This document shows, piece by piece, positions 54,850 to 64,000 of a DNA stretch of 64,000 bases. The notes under the pieces are model-generated. The model made no database searches and was not told where the DNA came from. It saw nothing but the letters and a program-made list of their open reading frames with translations. The stretch covers positions 248,001-312,000 of the forward strand of contig JAUIFE010000003.1 of the NCBI GenBank assembly GCA_030429565.1. The letters run 5' to 3'. Numbering within the stretch: the first letter of the stretch is position 1; every line of letters starts with the position of its first letter. A program made the position numbers and the translations under genes. The stretch comes from Holophagae bacterium. GTDB taxonomy: Bacteria; Acidobacteriota; Holophagae; Acanthopleuribacterales; Acanthopleuribacteraceae.

Positions 54850-55611
54850 ATGCTTCTCGGCCAAGGAGCATGGTTTGGAGTTGGTGTAGGCGAAGGTGCC
54901 TGGTGGTTGTCGCCGGGCCTGCCGTTATGGGGTTTGGCCCAGGCGCAGTCGGTCCAACCGGCTTGGCCGGGCATACTTTTGATCGTGTGGGCGGCGGTGG
55001 CGCTGACCTGGCTCACGGCTTGGTTTTTGACCGGTAAATTGCGGCAACGGCGCGACGAATTGACCTTGCTCTTGGCCAACCAAAGTCGCCGGCTGGCTGA
55101 TAGAACCGAAGAACTCAAAGCGGTTTGCGATATTTTACGAGCCCTCAATCACCAGCGTGCCGATGCCGCCGAATTCGCCCTAACGCGGATGATCGATCTG
55201 ATTCCCGACTTGACGCGCGGCGGCCTGCTGGTGCGCGGCCCCAAGGATCGGCGTTTCAAAATTGTCGCTCACACCGGTTACGGCGATTTCCGTTTTAAGC
55301 GTCTTGAGTTTACCTTTGAAGAAATTATGTCGCAGTATGCCGAGGGCACCGAACAACTTTCCGAAGGCGTCTTTTTGGTGCGCTGCCCCGATTTAATCGA
55401 TACTGATTTACCGCGGGCAACATGCATGGTGGCGTTGGTTTTGGAAGTGCGTGGTCGCTTGCGCGGGTTGCTGGTCTTGGACCATGAAATCGATATCGGT
55501 ATGATTGGCGAAAGTCACTTGGAACGGCTCAAGCGCTTTCGCATTTACGCGGGCGACGTGGTTGCCGGTCTGCGCATTGACAACGAAGAACGCCGTAAGG
55601 AAAACCCATGA
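54850..55611 (+). CDS. Membrane-anchored GAF-domain protein
   Basis: GGAGGGAG lies just before the ATG. The 253-residue protein has an N-terminal hydrophobic region and one TM helix (41-61), a short coiled coil (about 64-105; RDELTLLLANQSRRLADRTEELKAV), and a GAF-like sensory domain (about 105-240; ARMID-type helix, LLVRGPKDRRFKIVAHTGYGD, RGLLVLDHEIDIG). No output domain is present, so it may signal through partners. Its stop overlaps the hutF start by four bases. The pairing with a catabolic enzyme is unexplained. Confidence 0.75.
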   Translation: MLLGQGAWFGVGVGEGAWWLSPGLPLWGLAQAQSVQPAWPGILLIVWAAVALTWLTAWFLTGKLRQRRDELTLLLANQSRRLADRTEELKAVCDILRALNHQRADAAEFALTRMIDLIPDLTRGGLLVRGPKDRRFKIVAHTGYGDFRFKRLEFTFEEIMSQYAEGTEQLSEGVFLVRCPDLIDTDLPRATCMVALVLEVRGRLRGLLVLDHEIDIGMIGESHLERLKRFRIYAGDVVAGLRIDNEERRKENP

Positions 55612-56999
55612 AATGTTTTGCTTTTGATCGCTTATTGGTGAAGAAACAAGAATGGGTCGCGCCGGCTTATGTCACCGTGGACGCGACCGGTGTGGTGCAA
55701 GCGATCAGCAACCAAGCGCCACCGGCCGATCAGGTCACCGAAACCGAAGCGGTGGCGGGCATCGCCTTGCCCGGCTTTCAGAACGCCCATTCTCATGCCT
55801 TTCAATATGCCATGGCCGGTTTGGCCGAGTATGCGACGCGTCCGGACGATGATTTTTGGTCGTGGCGCACGGCCATGTACGATTTGGCCTTGCGGGTGGC
55901 GCCCGAGCAACTGACCGCGATTGCCACCATGCTTTACTGCGAGATGATGCGCCACGGTTATACGGCCGTGGCGGAATTCCACTACTTGCACCACGACCGC
56001 GACGGCCGGCCTTACCGCGACCCGGCGCTGTTGTCGCGCTGCTTGATGGAAGCGGCCGACCGTGCCGGCATTCACCTCACCTTGGTGCCGATGTTTTACC
56101 GACTGGGTGGTTTCGATCAACCCGCCGGCCCGCGCCAACGGCGGTTTTTATCACCGACAACCGAAGCTTATCGCGATCTGCTGACGGCCATTCACACGGC
56201 GGCCGCCGATCACGCGCGCGTCACCGTCGGCATGGGGATTCACTCGTTGCGGGCGGCCGGTCGCGACGATATTGCCGCCTTGTTTGGTGACGACACCTTG
56301 CCAGGACCGCGCCACATTCACATCGCCGAACAAACCGGTGAGGTCGAAGCTTGCCAAGCGGCTTGGGGCGCACGGCCGGTCGCTTGGCTGCTGGAAAACG
56401 TCGCATTGGATGCCCGCTACCACCTGGTTCACGCCACCCATGTCACCGAAGCCGAGTGGCGCGGCATGATTGCGGCGGGCGTGAATGCGGTGATTTGTCC
56501 GTCGACCGAAGGCAATTTGGGCGACGGTTTCTTTCCTATTGACGCCTATCACGCCGCCGGCGGCACCTGGTCGATTGGCACCGACAGCCATGTGGGGTTG
56601 TCGCCGCTTGAGGAATTGCGTTGGCTTGATTACGGCCGGCGCCTGCAGTTGCGCCGCCGTAACCTCATGTGCCCGACCATCGGCGCCGACGGTGGCGTGG
56701 AAATGTTGGACGCGGCGTTTCACGGCGGTCGGGCCGCGATGGGTTTTGCGCCGGCCGAGGCCTATGTTGCCGTGGGACAACCACTGGACGTGGTGGTGCT
56801 CGACCCGACGCACCCTTTGCTGCAGGTGTGTGGTGCCGACCGGATGCTCGCCACCCTGATTTACGCCGGCGATGTGACCTTCATTCAAACGGTGATCGGC
56901 GCGGGGCGCGTAATGGTGCGCCATGGCCGTCACCTGGCGGTGCAATCGGCCCGGGCCGATTTTGCGGCGGCATTGCAGTCGTTGGGCAGTCGCGGCTAA
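55608..56999 (+). CDS. hutF: Formimidoylglutamate deiminase
   Basis: HutF converts N-formimidoyl-L-glutamate to N-formyl-L-glutamate in one branch of histidine breakdown. The 463-residue amidohydrolase shows the metal site NAHSHAFQYAMAG near 60, the family-specific EFHYLHHD near 123, HIHIAEQTGEVEAC near 235, LVHATHVTE near 270 and GTDSHVGLSPLEE near 325. All are typical of HutF rather than guanine deaminase. Other hut genes are not in this window. It overlaps the GAF gene. Confidence 0.92.
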   Translation: MKCFAFDRLLVKKQEWVAPAYVTVDATGVVQAISNQAPPADQVTETEAVAGIALPGFQNAHSHAFQYAMAGLAEYATRPDDDFWSWRTAMYDLALRVAPEQLTAIATMLYCEMMRHGYTAVAEFHYLHHDRDGRPYRDPALLSRCLMEAADRAGIHLTLVPMFYRLGGFDQPAGPRQRRFLSPTTEAYRDLLTAIHTAAADHARVTVGMGIHSLRAAGRDDIAALFGDDTLPGPRHIHIAEQTGEVEACQAAWGARPVAWLLENVALDARYHLVHATHVTEAEWRGMIAAGVNAVICPSTEGNLGDGFFPIDAYHAAGGTWSIGTDSHVGLSPLEELRWLDYGRRLQLRRRNLMCPTIGADGGVEMLDAAFHGGRAAMGFAPAEAYVAVGQPLDVVVLDPTHPLLQVCGADRMLATLIYAGDVTFIQTVIGAGRVMVRHGRHLAVQSARADFAAALQSLGSRG

Positions 57000-57433
57000 G
57001 CACCTCGTTAGGGGCCGTACGAAGATGACGGCGACCGGGTTTAGTTGAAAACGTCTGATTTTTCATTTTTTTTGGGCTAATTCCAAACACCCTGCCCATT
57101 TTTGCGTATATCTCAAACGGACACCCCGCCCCACATCGTGGCCTCTCGCCTTCGGGCGTACGGGAACATGTGTGGCGTCTCCGGCGATTGACCACCACCC
57201 CTTTCGGCGTGACAGCGTCACTCCCCATTGTCGGCGAGCCCAAGCGTCCCATTGACCTAAGACAAAGTTGATCGTTCTGCCAACACCTGTGACGTTTTTT
57301 TGATCGGCCTTTTCACGTGCGTGCCTTCCTCTTTTTTGACGGCCCTGCTTTGGTTGCCCGTTTCCGCACCCGATGAGCTGCTTGTGGACCATTTTTCCCA
57401 CGCCGAGCCATATCTGTGACATTGAGGGTTCTC
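57000..57433. other. 434-bp gap before the RND operon
   Basis: No gene is supported. A T6-T7 run occurs at 57066-57073 and again near 57296-57302. No clear promoter was identified for the efflux operon. Confidence 0.4.
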
Positions 57434-58603
57434 ATGACAAACCGTTCCTCGTTTTCTCCGGCGACCGCGCGCGTGTTCGCGTCGCCCATCGTTTTGACCG
57501 GCCTCACGGCCTTGCTGATGCTGGCGACTTCGATCGCCTGCACCCAAGAAGCTCCGGCGCAAGCCGCCAATGGGGCCGGCGCGGGTAAAAAACAGGAAGC
57601 GAAACCGACGCCGGTCGCCGTCACGGCTGTCACCGTCGGCGACGCGCAGTCGATTTACACGACCACGACCACCATTCAACCCGAGTTTAACGCCGAGATT
57701 TTGTCGCGTACCACCGGCGCGGTGCGCGAACTGCATACCGAAGAAGGCGATGTGGTTGAAGAAGGCCAACTGCTGCTAACCATTGACGATCAAGACCAGC
57801 AAATGGCGCTCAAGCAGGCCGAACTGAACCTGGCCCACCTGCAAACCGAATTTAAGCGTCGTGAAAAAATGCAAAAGGCGGGCATTCTCTCGCCGCAAGA
57901 GTTTGAAGCCGTTCAGAACCAGATTGAAACCGCCGAAGCCAATGTCGATGCGGCCAAACTCACGCTTTCCTACACGCGCGTACGCGCCCCGTTCAGCGGG
58001 CGTATCATGCGCCGTTTGGTTGACCTGGGCGCCAACGTGACCGCCGGCGTGCCCCTGTTCCAAATCATGGACGTCGACCCCATGCTGGTGCGCGTGTGGG
58101 TGCCGGCCAACCGCCTCGGCCGCGTTGCCGCCGGTCAAAAGATTTGGCTCAAACGCGACGCCGACAACGCCCAACTTCAAGCCGTCACGCATTTGGTCAG
58201 CCCGATGGTCGATCAAACAACAGGCACCGTTAAGATTACCGCGCGCGTGACCTCGGGTCCGCTCGACTTGCGTCCCGGCGATTTTGTGGAAGCGCGGGTC
58301 GTCACCGAGCTACGTGAGAACGCATTGCTGGTTCCCAGTGTGGCCGTTTTTGAGGAACAGGGTGAAACGGTGGTCTACACGGTTAACGACGGCAAAGCCG
58401 AACGCCGCGTGGTGAGCGTGGGTTTTGTTGAAAGTGGCAAAACCGAGATCCTCGAAGGGATTGACGCCGACACACGCATTGTGGTGAAAGGTCAGCGCAA
58501 CCTGCGCGACGGCATGGCGGTCCTGGTGAAAGAAGGTCCGGGCGCTGAAGAAAAAGCGCTCGCCGATAAAAGCCAAAGCGGCTTTACGGGGGCCTCACTT
58601 TGA
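57434..58603 (+). CDS. RND efflux periplasmic adaptor (membrane-fusion) lipoprotein
   Basis: The ATG at 57434 follows GAGGG. The 389-residue protein has a signal sequence ending LMLATSIAC with a probable lipidated C36. Biotinyl-lipoyl (LHTEEGDVVEEGQLLLTI), alpha-hairpin (about 120-170), beta-barrel and membrane-proximal domains are in order. It bridges the inner-membrane pumps downstream to an outer-membrane channel that is not encoded here. The stop overlaps the next gene's start (TTGA). Confidence 0.92.
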   Translation: MTNRSSFSPATARVFASPIVLTGLTALLMLATSIACTQEAPAQAANGAGAGKKQEAKPTPVAVTAVTVGDAQSIYTTTTTIQPEFNAEILSRTTGAVRELHTEEGDVVEEGQLLLTIDDQDQQMALKQAELNLAHLQTEFKRREKMQKAGILSPQEFEAVQNQIETAEANVDAAKLTLSYTRVRAPFSGRIMRRLVDLGANVTAGVPLFQIMDVDPMLVRVWVPANRLGRVAAGQKIWLKRDADNAQLQAVTHLVSPMVDQTTGTVKITARVTSGPLDLRPGDFVEARVVTELRENALLVPSVAVFEEQGETVVYTVNDGKAERRVVSVGFVESGKTEILEGIDADTRIVVKGQRNLRDGMAVLVKEGPGAEEKALADKSQSGFTGASL

Positions 58604-61600
58604 TCCGCGGCCTGGTAACACTATCTGTCTCCCGTCGGGTCACCGTTGTGGTGGTCATGGCGGCTTTTGTCGCCTTTGGTTTGGTGGGCCTTTCGCGTTT
58701 GGCGATCAACCTTCTGCCCGACATCAGTCACCCCTCGTTTACGGTGCAAACCGATTTTCCCAACGCGGCGCCGGGTGAGGTGGAGAACCTGGTGACCGAA
58801 CCGGTTGAAGAAGCGATCGGCGTTCTTAAAGGTTTGGAAGACGTGCACTCCGTGTCTCGAGCCGGTGTGTCCGAGGTGACCTTGCAGTTTGCCTGGGGCA
58901 CCGATATGGACAGCATCGCGATGGACATTCGCGAGAAGTTGGACCGCCTCATCTTGCCGGACGATACCGAAAAACCGATTGTGCTGCGTTATGATCCGGC
59001 GCTCGACCCGATTCTCAAGGTCGCCTTGGTTGGCTCGAAAGACCTGCGGTTGATGCGCTACGTCGCCGAGAAGAAGATTAAAGAAGAACTGGAAAAAATA
59101 CCCGGCGTGGCGTCGGCCCAAATTAAGGGCGGTGAAGAAGACGAAATCCACGTCAACCTGAATCAGGGCCGCTTGGCGGCGATGAACATCACGCCGGAAC
59201 AAATCGGGCGTGTGCTGTCGGCGTCCAACATCAATCGGCCGGGCGGCTCGTTGAAAAGTCGCGAGAGCCAGTACATGGTACGCACGCTCAACGAGTACCA
59301 GGACGTGCGTGAAATCGCCGAGCTGACGATCACGCCGCCGGGCCGACCGCCGGTCAAGTTGGGTGATGTGGCGCAGGTGGTTTGGGGTGCTAAGGACCGC
59401 GAGGAGATATCGCGCGTCAACGGTCAGGAATGCGTGACCATCGAGATTTTCAAAGAAGGCGACGCCAACACCGTTTTGGTGGCCGACGCCGTCAAGGAAG
59501 CCTTTGAGTGGCTGCCGCGCGAGTTGCCGAGCGGCATGAGCCTCACCCCGCTGTTCGACCAATCGCGTTTTATCAAACAATCGATTAACGAAGTACGCGA
59601 CGCCTTGCTGATGGGTGGCCTGTTGGCGATTGTCATCCTGCTGCTGTTCTTGCGCGATTTCCGCGCCACGCTGATTATTGCCACTTCGATTCCGTTGTCG
59701 GTGATGGTTTCTTTCCTGTTGATGTACCAAACCGATGTGTCGCTGAACATTATGTCGCTGGGCGGTTTAACGCTGGGGATCGGCATGTTAGTCGACGCCT
59801 CAATCGTTGTATTGGAAGCGATTCACCGCCAACGCGAGTTGGGGTTGTCGCGTGCACAAGCCGCCATTGAGGGCACCACCGAAGTGGGCGGCGCCGTCAT
59901 CGCCTCCGTCCTGACCACCATTGCCGTGTTTGTGCCGATCATTTTCGTTGAAGGCATTGCCGGTCAGTTGTTTCGCGATCAATCACTGACGGTGACCTAC
60001 AGTTTGATCGCTTCGCTGCTGGTGTCGATGTCGTTGATTCCGATGTTGGCGTCCTTGGGTGGTGGAAGAATTGCCGCCTCGCGCACCGTCCGTGACGAAT
60101 CGGAAAGCCTCGGGTTTTTCTCGAGCCTTTACGAAGGCATGTTGCGGGGCGCACTGCGTTTGCGCTGGCTGACCATGGCGGCGGCGGTGGCCGTGTTTGT
60201 CGCCAGTCTCAGCCTTTGGTCGCGCATTCCGCGCGAGTTGATTCCCGAGCTTACCGAAGGCGAGTTCTTCTTCGAGGTCACCATGCCTGAGGGCACCTCG
60301 CTTGACGCAACCAACGATATGATGCTGGCCATGGAAGCCATCGCACAGCAGCGTGAAGAGCCGGCCGTGATTTACTCAATGGTGGGCAGTCGCGGTGTGT
60401 CCGGCGGCCTTTCGCTTAAAACCAAAGACGAGAACCTCGGTCAATTGAACCTGGTCATGAAAAACCGCGGCGACGACGCCTTGGAACAACGTGTCTCGCA
60501 AGCGTTGCGCGAGCAGTTCCACGCCATGCCCAATTTGGAAACCAAGCTGGGGCGGCCGTCGTTTTTCAGCCTGAAAACGCCGGTTGAGGTGTACTTCTTT
60601 AGTGAAGACCTCAATTTGCTGCGCAATTACACCGGTCAATTGCGCCAACGTCTGGAAAAAATCGACGGCTTGGTGGATCTGCGTTCCTCGCTGGAAGCGG
60701 GTAATCCCGAGCTGACCGTCGTGTTTGACCGCGACCAAATGGCGCGCCTTGGCTTGGATGTTCAGACCGTATCCACCACCTTGCACGACCGCATTAACGG
60801 CACGGTGGTGTCGCGCTTCCAAGACGGTGATCGTCAAATCGACATCCGCTTGCGTAACCGCGAAATTGACCGTGACAGCATTACCGACATTCAAAACATC
60901 GTTGTCGGCATGAGCAACGACCTGCCGGTGACCCTGAAAGCCGTCGCCAAAATCGAACCCGCGCGCGGGCCGTCCGAAATTCACCGCATCCAACAAAGCC
61001 GGGTCGCCATAATGAGTGCCGCCGTCAAAGGGCGCAGCTTGAGCGCGGTGACCGCCGATATTCAGGCTGAAATCGACGCATTCCCACCACCGGCGGGCAT
61101 TGAAGCGCCCCAATTGAGCGGGCAGAACAAGGAAATGGAAGCCTCGTTCGCCAGCTTGTTTTTCGCCATCGGCTTGGCCGTTTTCCTGGTGTACCTGGTG
61201 ATGGCCGCGACCTTTGAAAGTTTGATTCACCCGTTCCTGATTTTGTTCACCATTCCGCTGGCCTTTACCGGCGTGTTGCTGAGCTTGGAGTGGAGCGGGT
61301 TGTCAATTAGCATCATCGCCTTCCTCGGCGCCATCTTTCTGGTGGGCGTTGTGGTCAACAACGCAATTGTGTTGGTTGATGCGATTAACCGCGGCCGCCG
61401 CGAAGGGCTCGACAAACTCGAAGCCGTCGTGCGCGCCGGCAAGATTCGCCTGCGTCCGATTATGATGACCACCCTGACCACCGTGCTCGGTTTGCTGCCG
61501 ATGGCGATTGGTTTTGGTGAGGGGGCCGAGCTACGCCAACCGCTGGCCGTGGTGGTGACCGGTGGCTTAACCGTGTCGACCTTGTTAACCCTGGTTGTGA

Positions 61601-61740
61601 TTCCCGCCGCGTACATGATTGTGCCCTCGCGGGTGCGGACCTATGAAGAAGAAGCTGAGATCGAAGCCGACGTCGCCCAAGCGGCCGCCCTTGAGGCAGC
61701 CGAACACCAACAGGCGCTGGTTTCAGAGGAGCCGGCATGA
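58600..61740 (+). CDS. RND-family inner-membrane efflux transporter (first of two)
   Basis: The TTG start overlaps the adaptor stop. The 1046-residue transporter follows the AcrB/MdtB plan: TM1 at about 13-31, a large periplasmic loop, TMs 2-6 around 340-490 with GGLTLGIGMLVDASIVVLEA (proton-relay Asp region), a second periplasmic loop, and TMs 7-12 (about 855-1010; ATFESLIHPFLILFTIPLAFTG). Length is normal. The C-terminus has an Ala/Glu-rich tail. The stop overlaps the next gene's ATG. Substrate is unknown. Confidence 0.94.
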   Translation: MIRGLVTLSVSRRVTVVVVMAAFVAFGLVGLSRLAINLLPDISHPSFTVQTDFPNAAPGEVENLVTEPVEEAIGVLKGLEDVHSVSRAGVSEVTLQFAWGTDMDSIAMDIREKLDRLILPDDTEKPIVLRYDPALDPILKVALVGSKDLRLMRYVAEKKIKEELEKIPGVASAQIKGGEEDEIHVNLNQGRLAAMNITPEQIGRVLSASNINRPGGSLKSRESQYMVRTLNEYQDVREIAELTITPPGRPPVKLGDVAQVVWGAKDREEISRVNGQECVTIEIFKEGDANTVLVADAVKEAFEWLPRELPSGMSLTPLFDQSRFIKQSINEVRDALLMGGLLAIVILLLFLRDFRATLIIATSIPLSVMVSFLLMYQTDVSLNIMSLGGLTLGIGMLVDASIVVLEAIHRQRELGLSRAQAAIEGTTEVGGAVIASVLTTIAVFVPIIFVEGIAGQLFRDQSLTVTYSLIASLLVSMSLIPMLASLGGGRIAASRTVRDESESLGFFSSLYEGMLRGALRLRWLTMAAAVAVFVASLSLWSRIPRELIPELTEGEFFFEVTMPEGTSLDATNDMMLAMEAIAQQREEPAVIYSMVGSRGVSGGLSLKTKDENLGQLNLVMKNRGDDALEQRVSQALREQFHAMPNLETKLGRPSFFSLKTPVEVYFFSEDLNLLRNYTGQLRQRLEKIDGLVDLRSSLEAGNPELTVVFDRDQMARLGLDVQTVSTTLHDRINGTVVSRFQDGDRQIDIRLRNREIDRDSITDIQNIVVGMSNDLPVTLKAVAKIEPARGPSEIHRIQQSRVAIMSAAVKGRSLSAVTADIQAEIDAFPPPAGIEAPQLSGQNKEMEASFASLFFAIGLAVFLVYLVMAATFESLIHPFLILFTIPLAFTGVLLSLEWSGLSISIIAFLGAIFLVGVVVNNAIVLVDAINRGRREGLDKLEAVVRAGKIRLRPIMMTTLTTVLGLLPMAIGFGEGAELRQPLAVVVTGGLTVSTLLTLVVIPAAYMIVPSRVRTYEEEAEIEADVAQAAALEAAEHQQALVSEEPA

Positions 61741-64000
61741 CCTTACCTGAACTCTCGATCCGTCGCCCCGTCACCGCCTCGGTGTTGCTGATTTCGATTT
61801 GCGTCATTGGTTTGATCGCCGTGAATCGCCTGCCGTTGGCGTTTATGCCCGAGATGGAAGCCAAACAAGTGTTCGTGATTGTCGACTACCCCAACGCCTC
61901 ACCGGCGGCTGTCGAACGCTTGATTGTGCGTCCCGTTGAGGAGGCAATTAGTTCGATTAGCGGTGTGAAGCACATGTGGTCGATGAGTGACGGTAACGGC
62001 GGGCGCGTCAGCATCAACCTCGATTACGACACCGACATGGATCGCGTCCGCACCGAAGTGTTGGAACGCGTCGACCGCATTCGCAGCGACTTGCCCGAGG
62101 ATGTCGAGCGCATTCGCATCTCACCGAGCTGGAACCCACGCGAAACCGGCGAAACCATTATGGAGGCGCGGCTCTCGTCCGGCCGTGACCTCAGTTCCGA
62201 TTACGAACTGTTGGAACGCAAAATCATTCGCCCGCTGGAACGCATCCCCGGCGTCGCCTCCGTGTTACTCGACGGCGTCAACCCACGCGAAGTCAAAATT
62301 AACCTCAAACTCAATGCGCTTAAGGCGCACCGCCTCGATGCCCGCATTGTGCTCGATACGCTCAACCGCAACAACCTCGACAAATCCATCGGTGTGTTGC
62401 GCAAGGAAGGCTCGCGTTACACCTTGCGCACGCAGGGTTCGTTTGTGAGCGTCGACCAAATTCGCAACCTGCCTTTGGCCGGCACCAACCTGCGCATTCG
62501 CGATGTTGCCTCGGTCACCTACAAAGAGCCGCCGCTCGAATACGGTCGTCTGCTTGACGGTGAATTTGCCATCGGGTTGAGCATTACCAAGGAGTCCTCG
62601 GCCAATACCGTCGCCGTGTGCGATGCCATTCGCGAGCGCGTTGCCGGGATGGGTAGCGACGCCGAATTGGACGGCATTAACTTCTTGGTCTGGGAAGACC
62701 AGGGTCGCGAGATCATGCGCACGCTCGATGAGCTGCAGAATACCGGTTTGGTCGGCGCCATTTTGGCCAGTCTGGTGTTGTTCCTGTTCCTGCGCCGTAT
62801 TGGCACCACGCTGGTCGGTGTGTTGTGTATTCCGTTTTCCCTGATCGTTGCCTGTTTCATCATTTGGGCGCAAGGCAAATCGCTCAACACCATTTCGCTG
62901 CTCGGTTTAATCGTCGGTATCGGCATGCTCGTTGACAACGCCGTTGTCATTATGGAGAACATCGACCGTTACCAGCGCAAGGGCTACAACAGCCGCGTTT
63001 CGGCCTTGCTGGGCGCGCGCGAGGTGTCTGTCGCCGTCATGGCCGCAACCTTAACCTCGGTGATTGTGTTTCTGCCGTTGATTTTCTCCGAAGCTTCGGA
63101 AATGAACACCATCCTGCGCGAGCTGGCCTTCACCGTGTCGTTCACGCTGTTGGCCTCGTTGTTCATCAGTCAAACCCTGATCCCGTTGGCCACCGCCAAG
63201 TTACTCAAAGCCAAAACCGAAGTTCGGCCGCCCGGCATGATCATGGCCTTCTTGGAACGTTGGTACACCAAACTGTTGGCCTTGTCGCTGCGTTACCGGT
63301 GGGTGATTCCCGTCTTGGGGTTGGCCGTTATCGGCACCGCCTATTACCCTTACGATAACGTCGAGATGAACCTGCAACCGAATAAATCCGAGATGTTTGT
63401 CGGCATGCGTTACCGGTTCAGCGAGAGTTTGTCGCTGCAGCGCAAAAAAGAGGTCATTGTCGGCGTGGAAAGTGAGCTGGCCAAGTACAAGGACCAATTT
63501 GAGGTCAAATCCATTTATAGCTGGTACAGCGAAAACTGGTGTTTGACGCGCCTGTACATGAAAGAGGATTTCACCCACGAAGAGCACATGGCCAAGGTTC
63601 GCCGCGAATTGCCCGCGCTGTTGCCAGAGGTTGCCGGTGTCAAAATTGAAGTCCAAGACAGTGCACCGTTCTGGGAGCGCAACCGCGGTAAACGGGTCGC
63701 CTTCGAGCTGCAGGGCCCGGATAGCGAAAAGCTGGCCGAAATTGCCACTGAAGCGCAAAAAATTCTCGAAACCATGCCCGGCCTCCAGGATGTGTACAGC
63801 ACCGCCGAGGGCGGTAACCTGGAGTTGCACACGCAGATCGACCGCGAACGCGCGCGTGCTTACGGTGTTGATTTGTCGCGGCCCGCCGAAACCGTGGAGC
63901 TGACCTTTCGCGGTCGCCGTTTACCGCGTTTCAAAGGCCCGGACGGCGAAGTTGAAATGCGATTGGTGCTGGAAGAGCAGGAGTTTGACTCGATGGATCG
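61737..64000 (+). CDS. RND-family inner-membrane efflux transporter (second; truncated by window end)
   Basis: The ATG overlaps the previous stop (ATGA). The frame is open to the window edge, giving 754 residues of an expected ~1000. TM1 (RPVTASVLLISICVIGLIAV), the porter domain, and TMs 2-6 with LLGLIVGIGMLVDNAVVIME are visible. Two different RND pumps behind one adaptor resemble MdtBC, whose two pumps form a mixed trimer; by analogy these may too. Confidence 0.93.
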   Translation, partial: MTLPELSIRRPVTASVLLISICVIGLIAVNRLPLAFMPEMEAKQVFVIVDYPNASPAAVERLIVRPVEEAISSISGVKHMWSMSDGNGGRVSINLDYDTDMDRVRTEVLERVDRIRSDLPEDVERIRISPSWNPRETGETIMEARLSSGRDLSSDYELLERKIIRPLERIPGVASVLLDGVNPREVKINLKLNALKAHRLDARIVLDTLNRNNLDKSIGVLRKEGSRYTLRTQGSFVSVDQIRNLPLAGTNLRIRDVASVTYKEPPLEYGRLLDGEFAIGLSITKESSANTVAVCDAIRERVAGMGSDAELDGINFLVWEDQGREIMRTLDELQNTGLVGAILASLVLFLFLRRIGTTLVGVLCIPFSLIVACFIIWAQGKSLNTISLLGLIVGIGMLVDNAVVIMENIDRYQRKGYNSRVSALLGAREVSVAVMAATLTSVIVFLPLIFSEASEMNTILRELAFTVSFTLLASLFISQTLIPLATAKLLKAKTEVRPPGMIMAFLERWYTKLLALSLRYRWVIPVLGLAVIGTAYYPYDNVEMNLQPNKSEMFVGMRYRFSESLSLQRKKEVIVGVESELAKYKDQFEVKSIYSWYSENWCLTRLYMKEDFTHEEHMAKVRRELPALLPEVAGVKIEVQDSAPFWERNRGKRVAFELQGPDSEKLAEIATEAQKILETMPGLQDVYSTAEGGNLELHTQIDRERARAYGVDLSRPAETVELTFRGRRLPRFKGPDGEVEMRLVLEEQEFDSMD

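Noticed and set aside
57066..57302. Terminators after hutF
   Set aside because: T-runs are present but no stable hairpin directly precedes them.

Overview
The window looks like chromosomal DNA from a GC-rich, Gram-negative, free-living bacterium. My best guess is an Acidobacteriota relative of the Holophagae/Acanthopleuribacter type. This is inferred from the gene families: outer-membrane barrels with carboxypeptidase-regulatory N-terminal domains, a TIGR02999-type ECF sigma factor paired with a Ser/Thr kinase-TPR protein, an MglA-type GTPase, PilT, RND pumps and a giant SpvB/RHS protein. No rRNA or tRNA was found, so the taxonomy is unproven. TTG and GTG starts with good Shine-Dalgarno sequences are common.

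Layout. 1-878 (-): zinc-ribbon membrane protein, cut by the window edge. 1190-4962 (-): riboflavin genes (ribE apart; ribBA, ribH and a histidine phosphatase clustered). 5000-6997 (-): small membrane protein, REC-HPt and HPt phosphorelay proteins. 7702-13249 (+): proS with a degenerate NUDIX-like gene, a 14-bp tandem repeat, hslVU, and an MBL-fold hydrolase. 13363-22155 (-): outer-membrane barrel protein, UvrD/PcrA helicase, threonine dehydratase, a REC protein with Glu at the acceptor site, a repeat-rich gap, and an MglA-PAS-GHKL fusion. 23056-26154 (+): class II DAHP synthase, pta, 3-methyladenine glycosylase. 26234-28936 (-): TonB-dependent receptor. 29450-31311 (+): secreted Cys-rich peptide, 6-bladed propeller and thioredoxin-like protein. 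31308-35096 (-): giant RelE-like/UvrD/TPR protein. Then a HAD hydrolase (+), clpB (-), LtrA (+), and an STPK-TPR plus ECF sigma unit (-) lying between two copies of a palindromic repeat. 45010-52080 (+): 2356-residue SpvB/RHS/Hint polymorphic toxin ending in a deaminase domain. 52202-54391 (-): pilT with a Zn-ribbon/REC-like gene. 54850-64000 (+): GAF protein, hutF, and a three-gene RND efflux operon whose last gene runs off the window.

The most novel-looking items are the RHS-Hint-deaminase toxin with membrane segments and no adjacent immunity gene; the Cys-rich peptide/propeller/thioredoxin locus; the GTPase-histidine-kinase-like fusion; the RelE-UvrD-TPR giant; and two families of intergenic repeats (a ~204-bp inverted pair and a ~160-200-bp palindromic element) recognised by comparing the window with itself. 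All functional calls come from reading the sequence and from memory of protein families; no database search was run.
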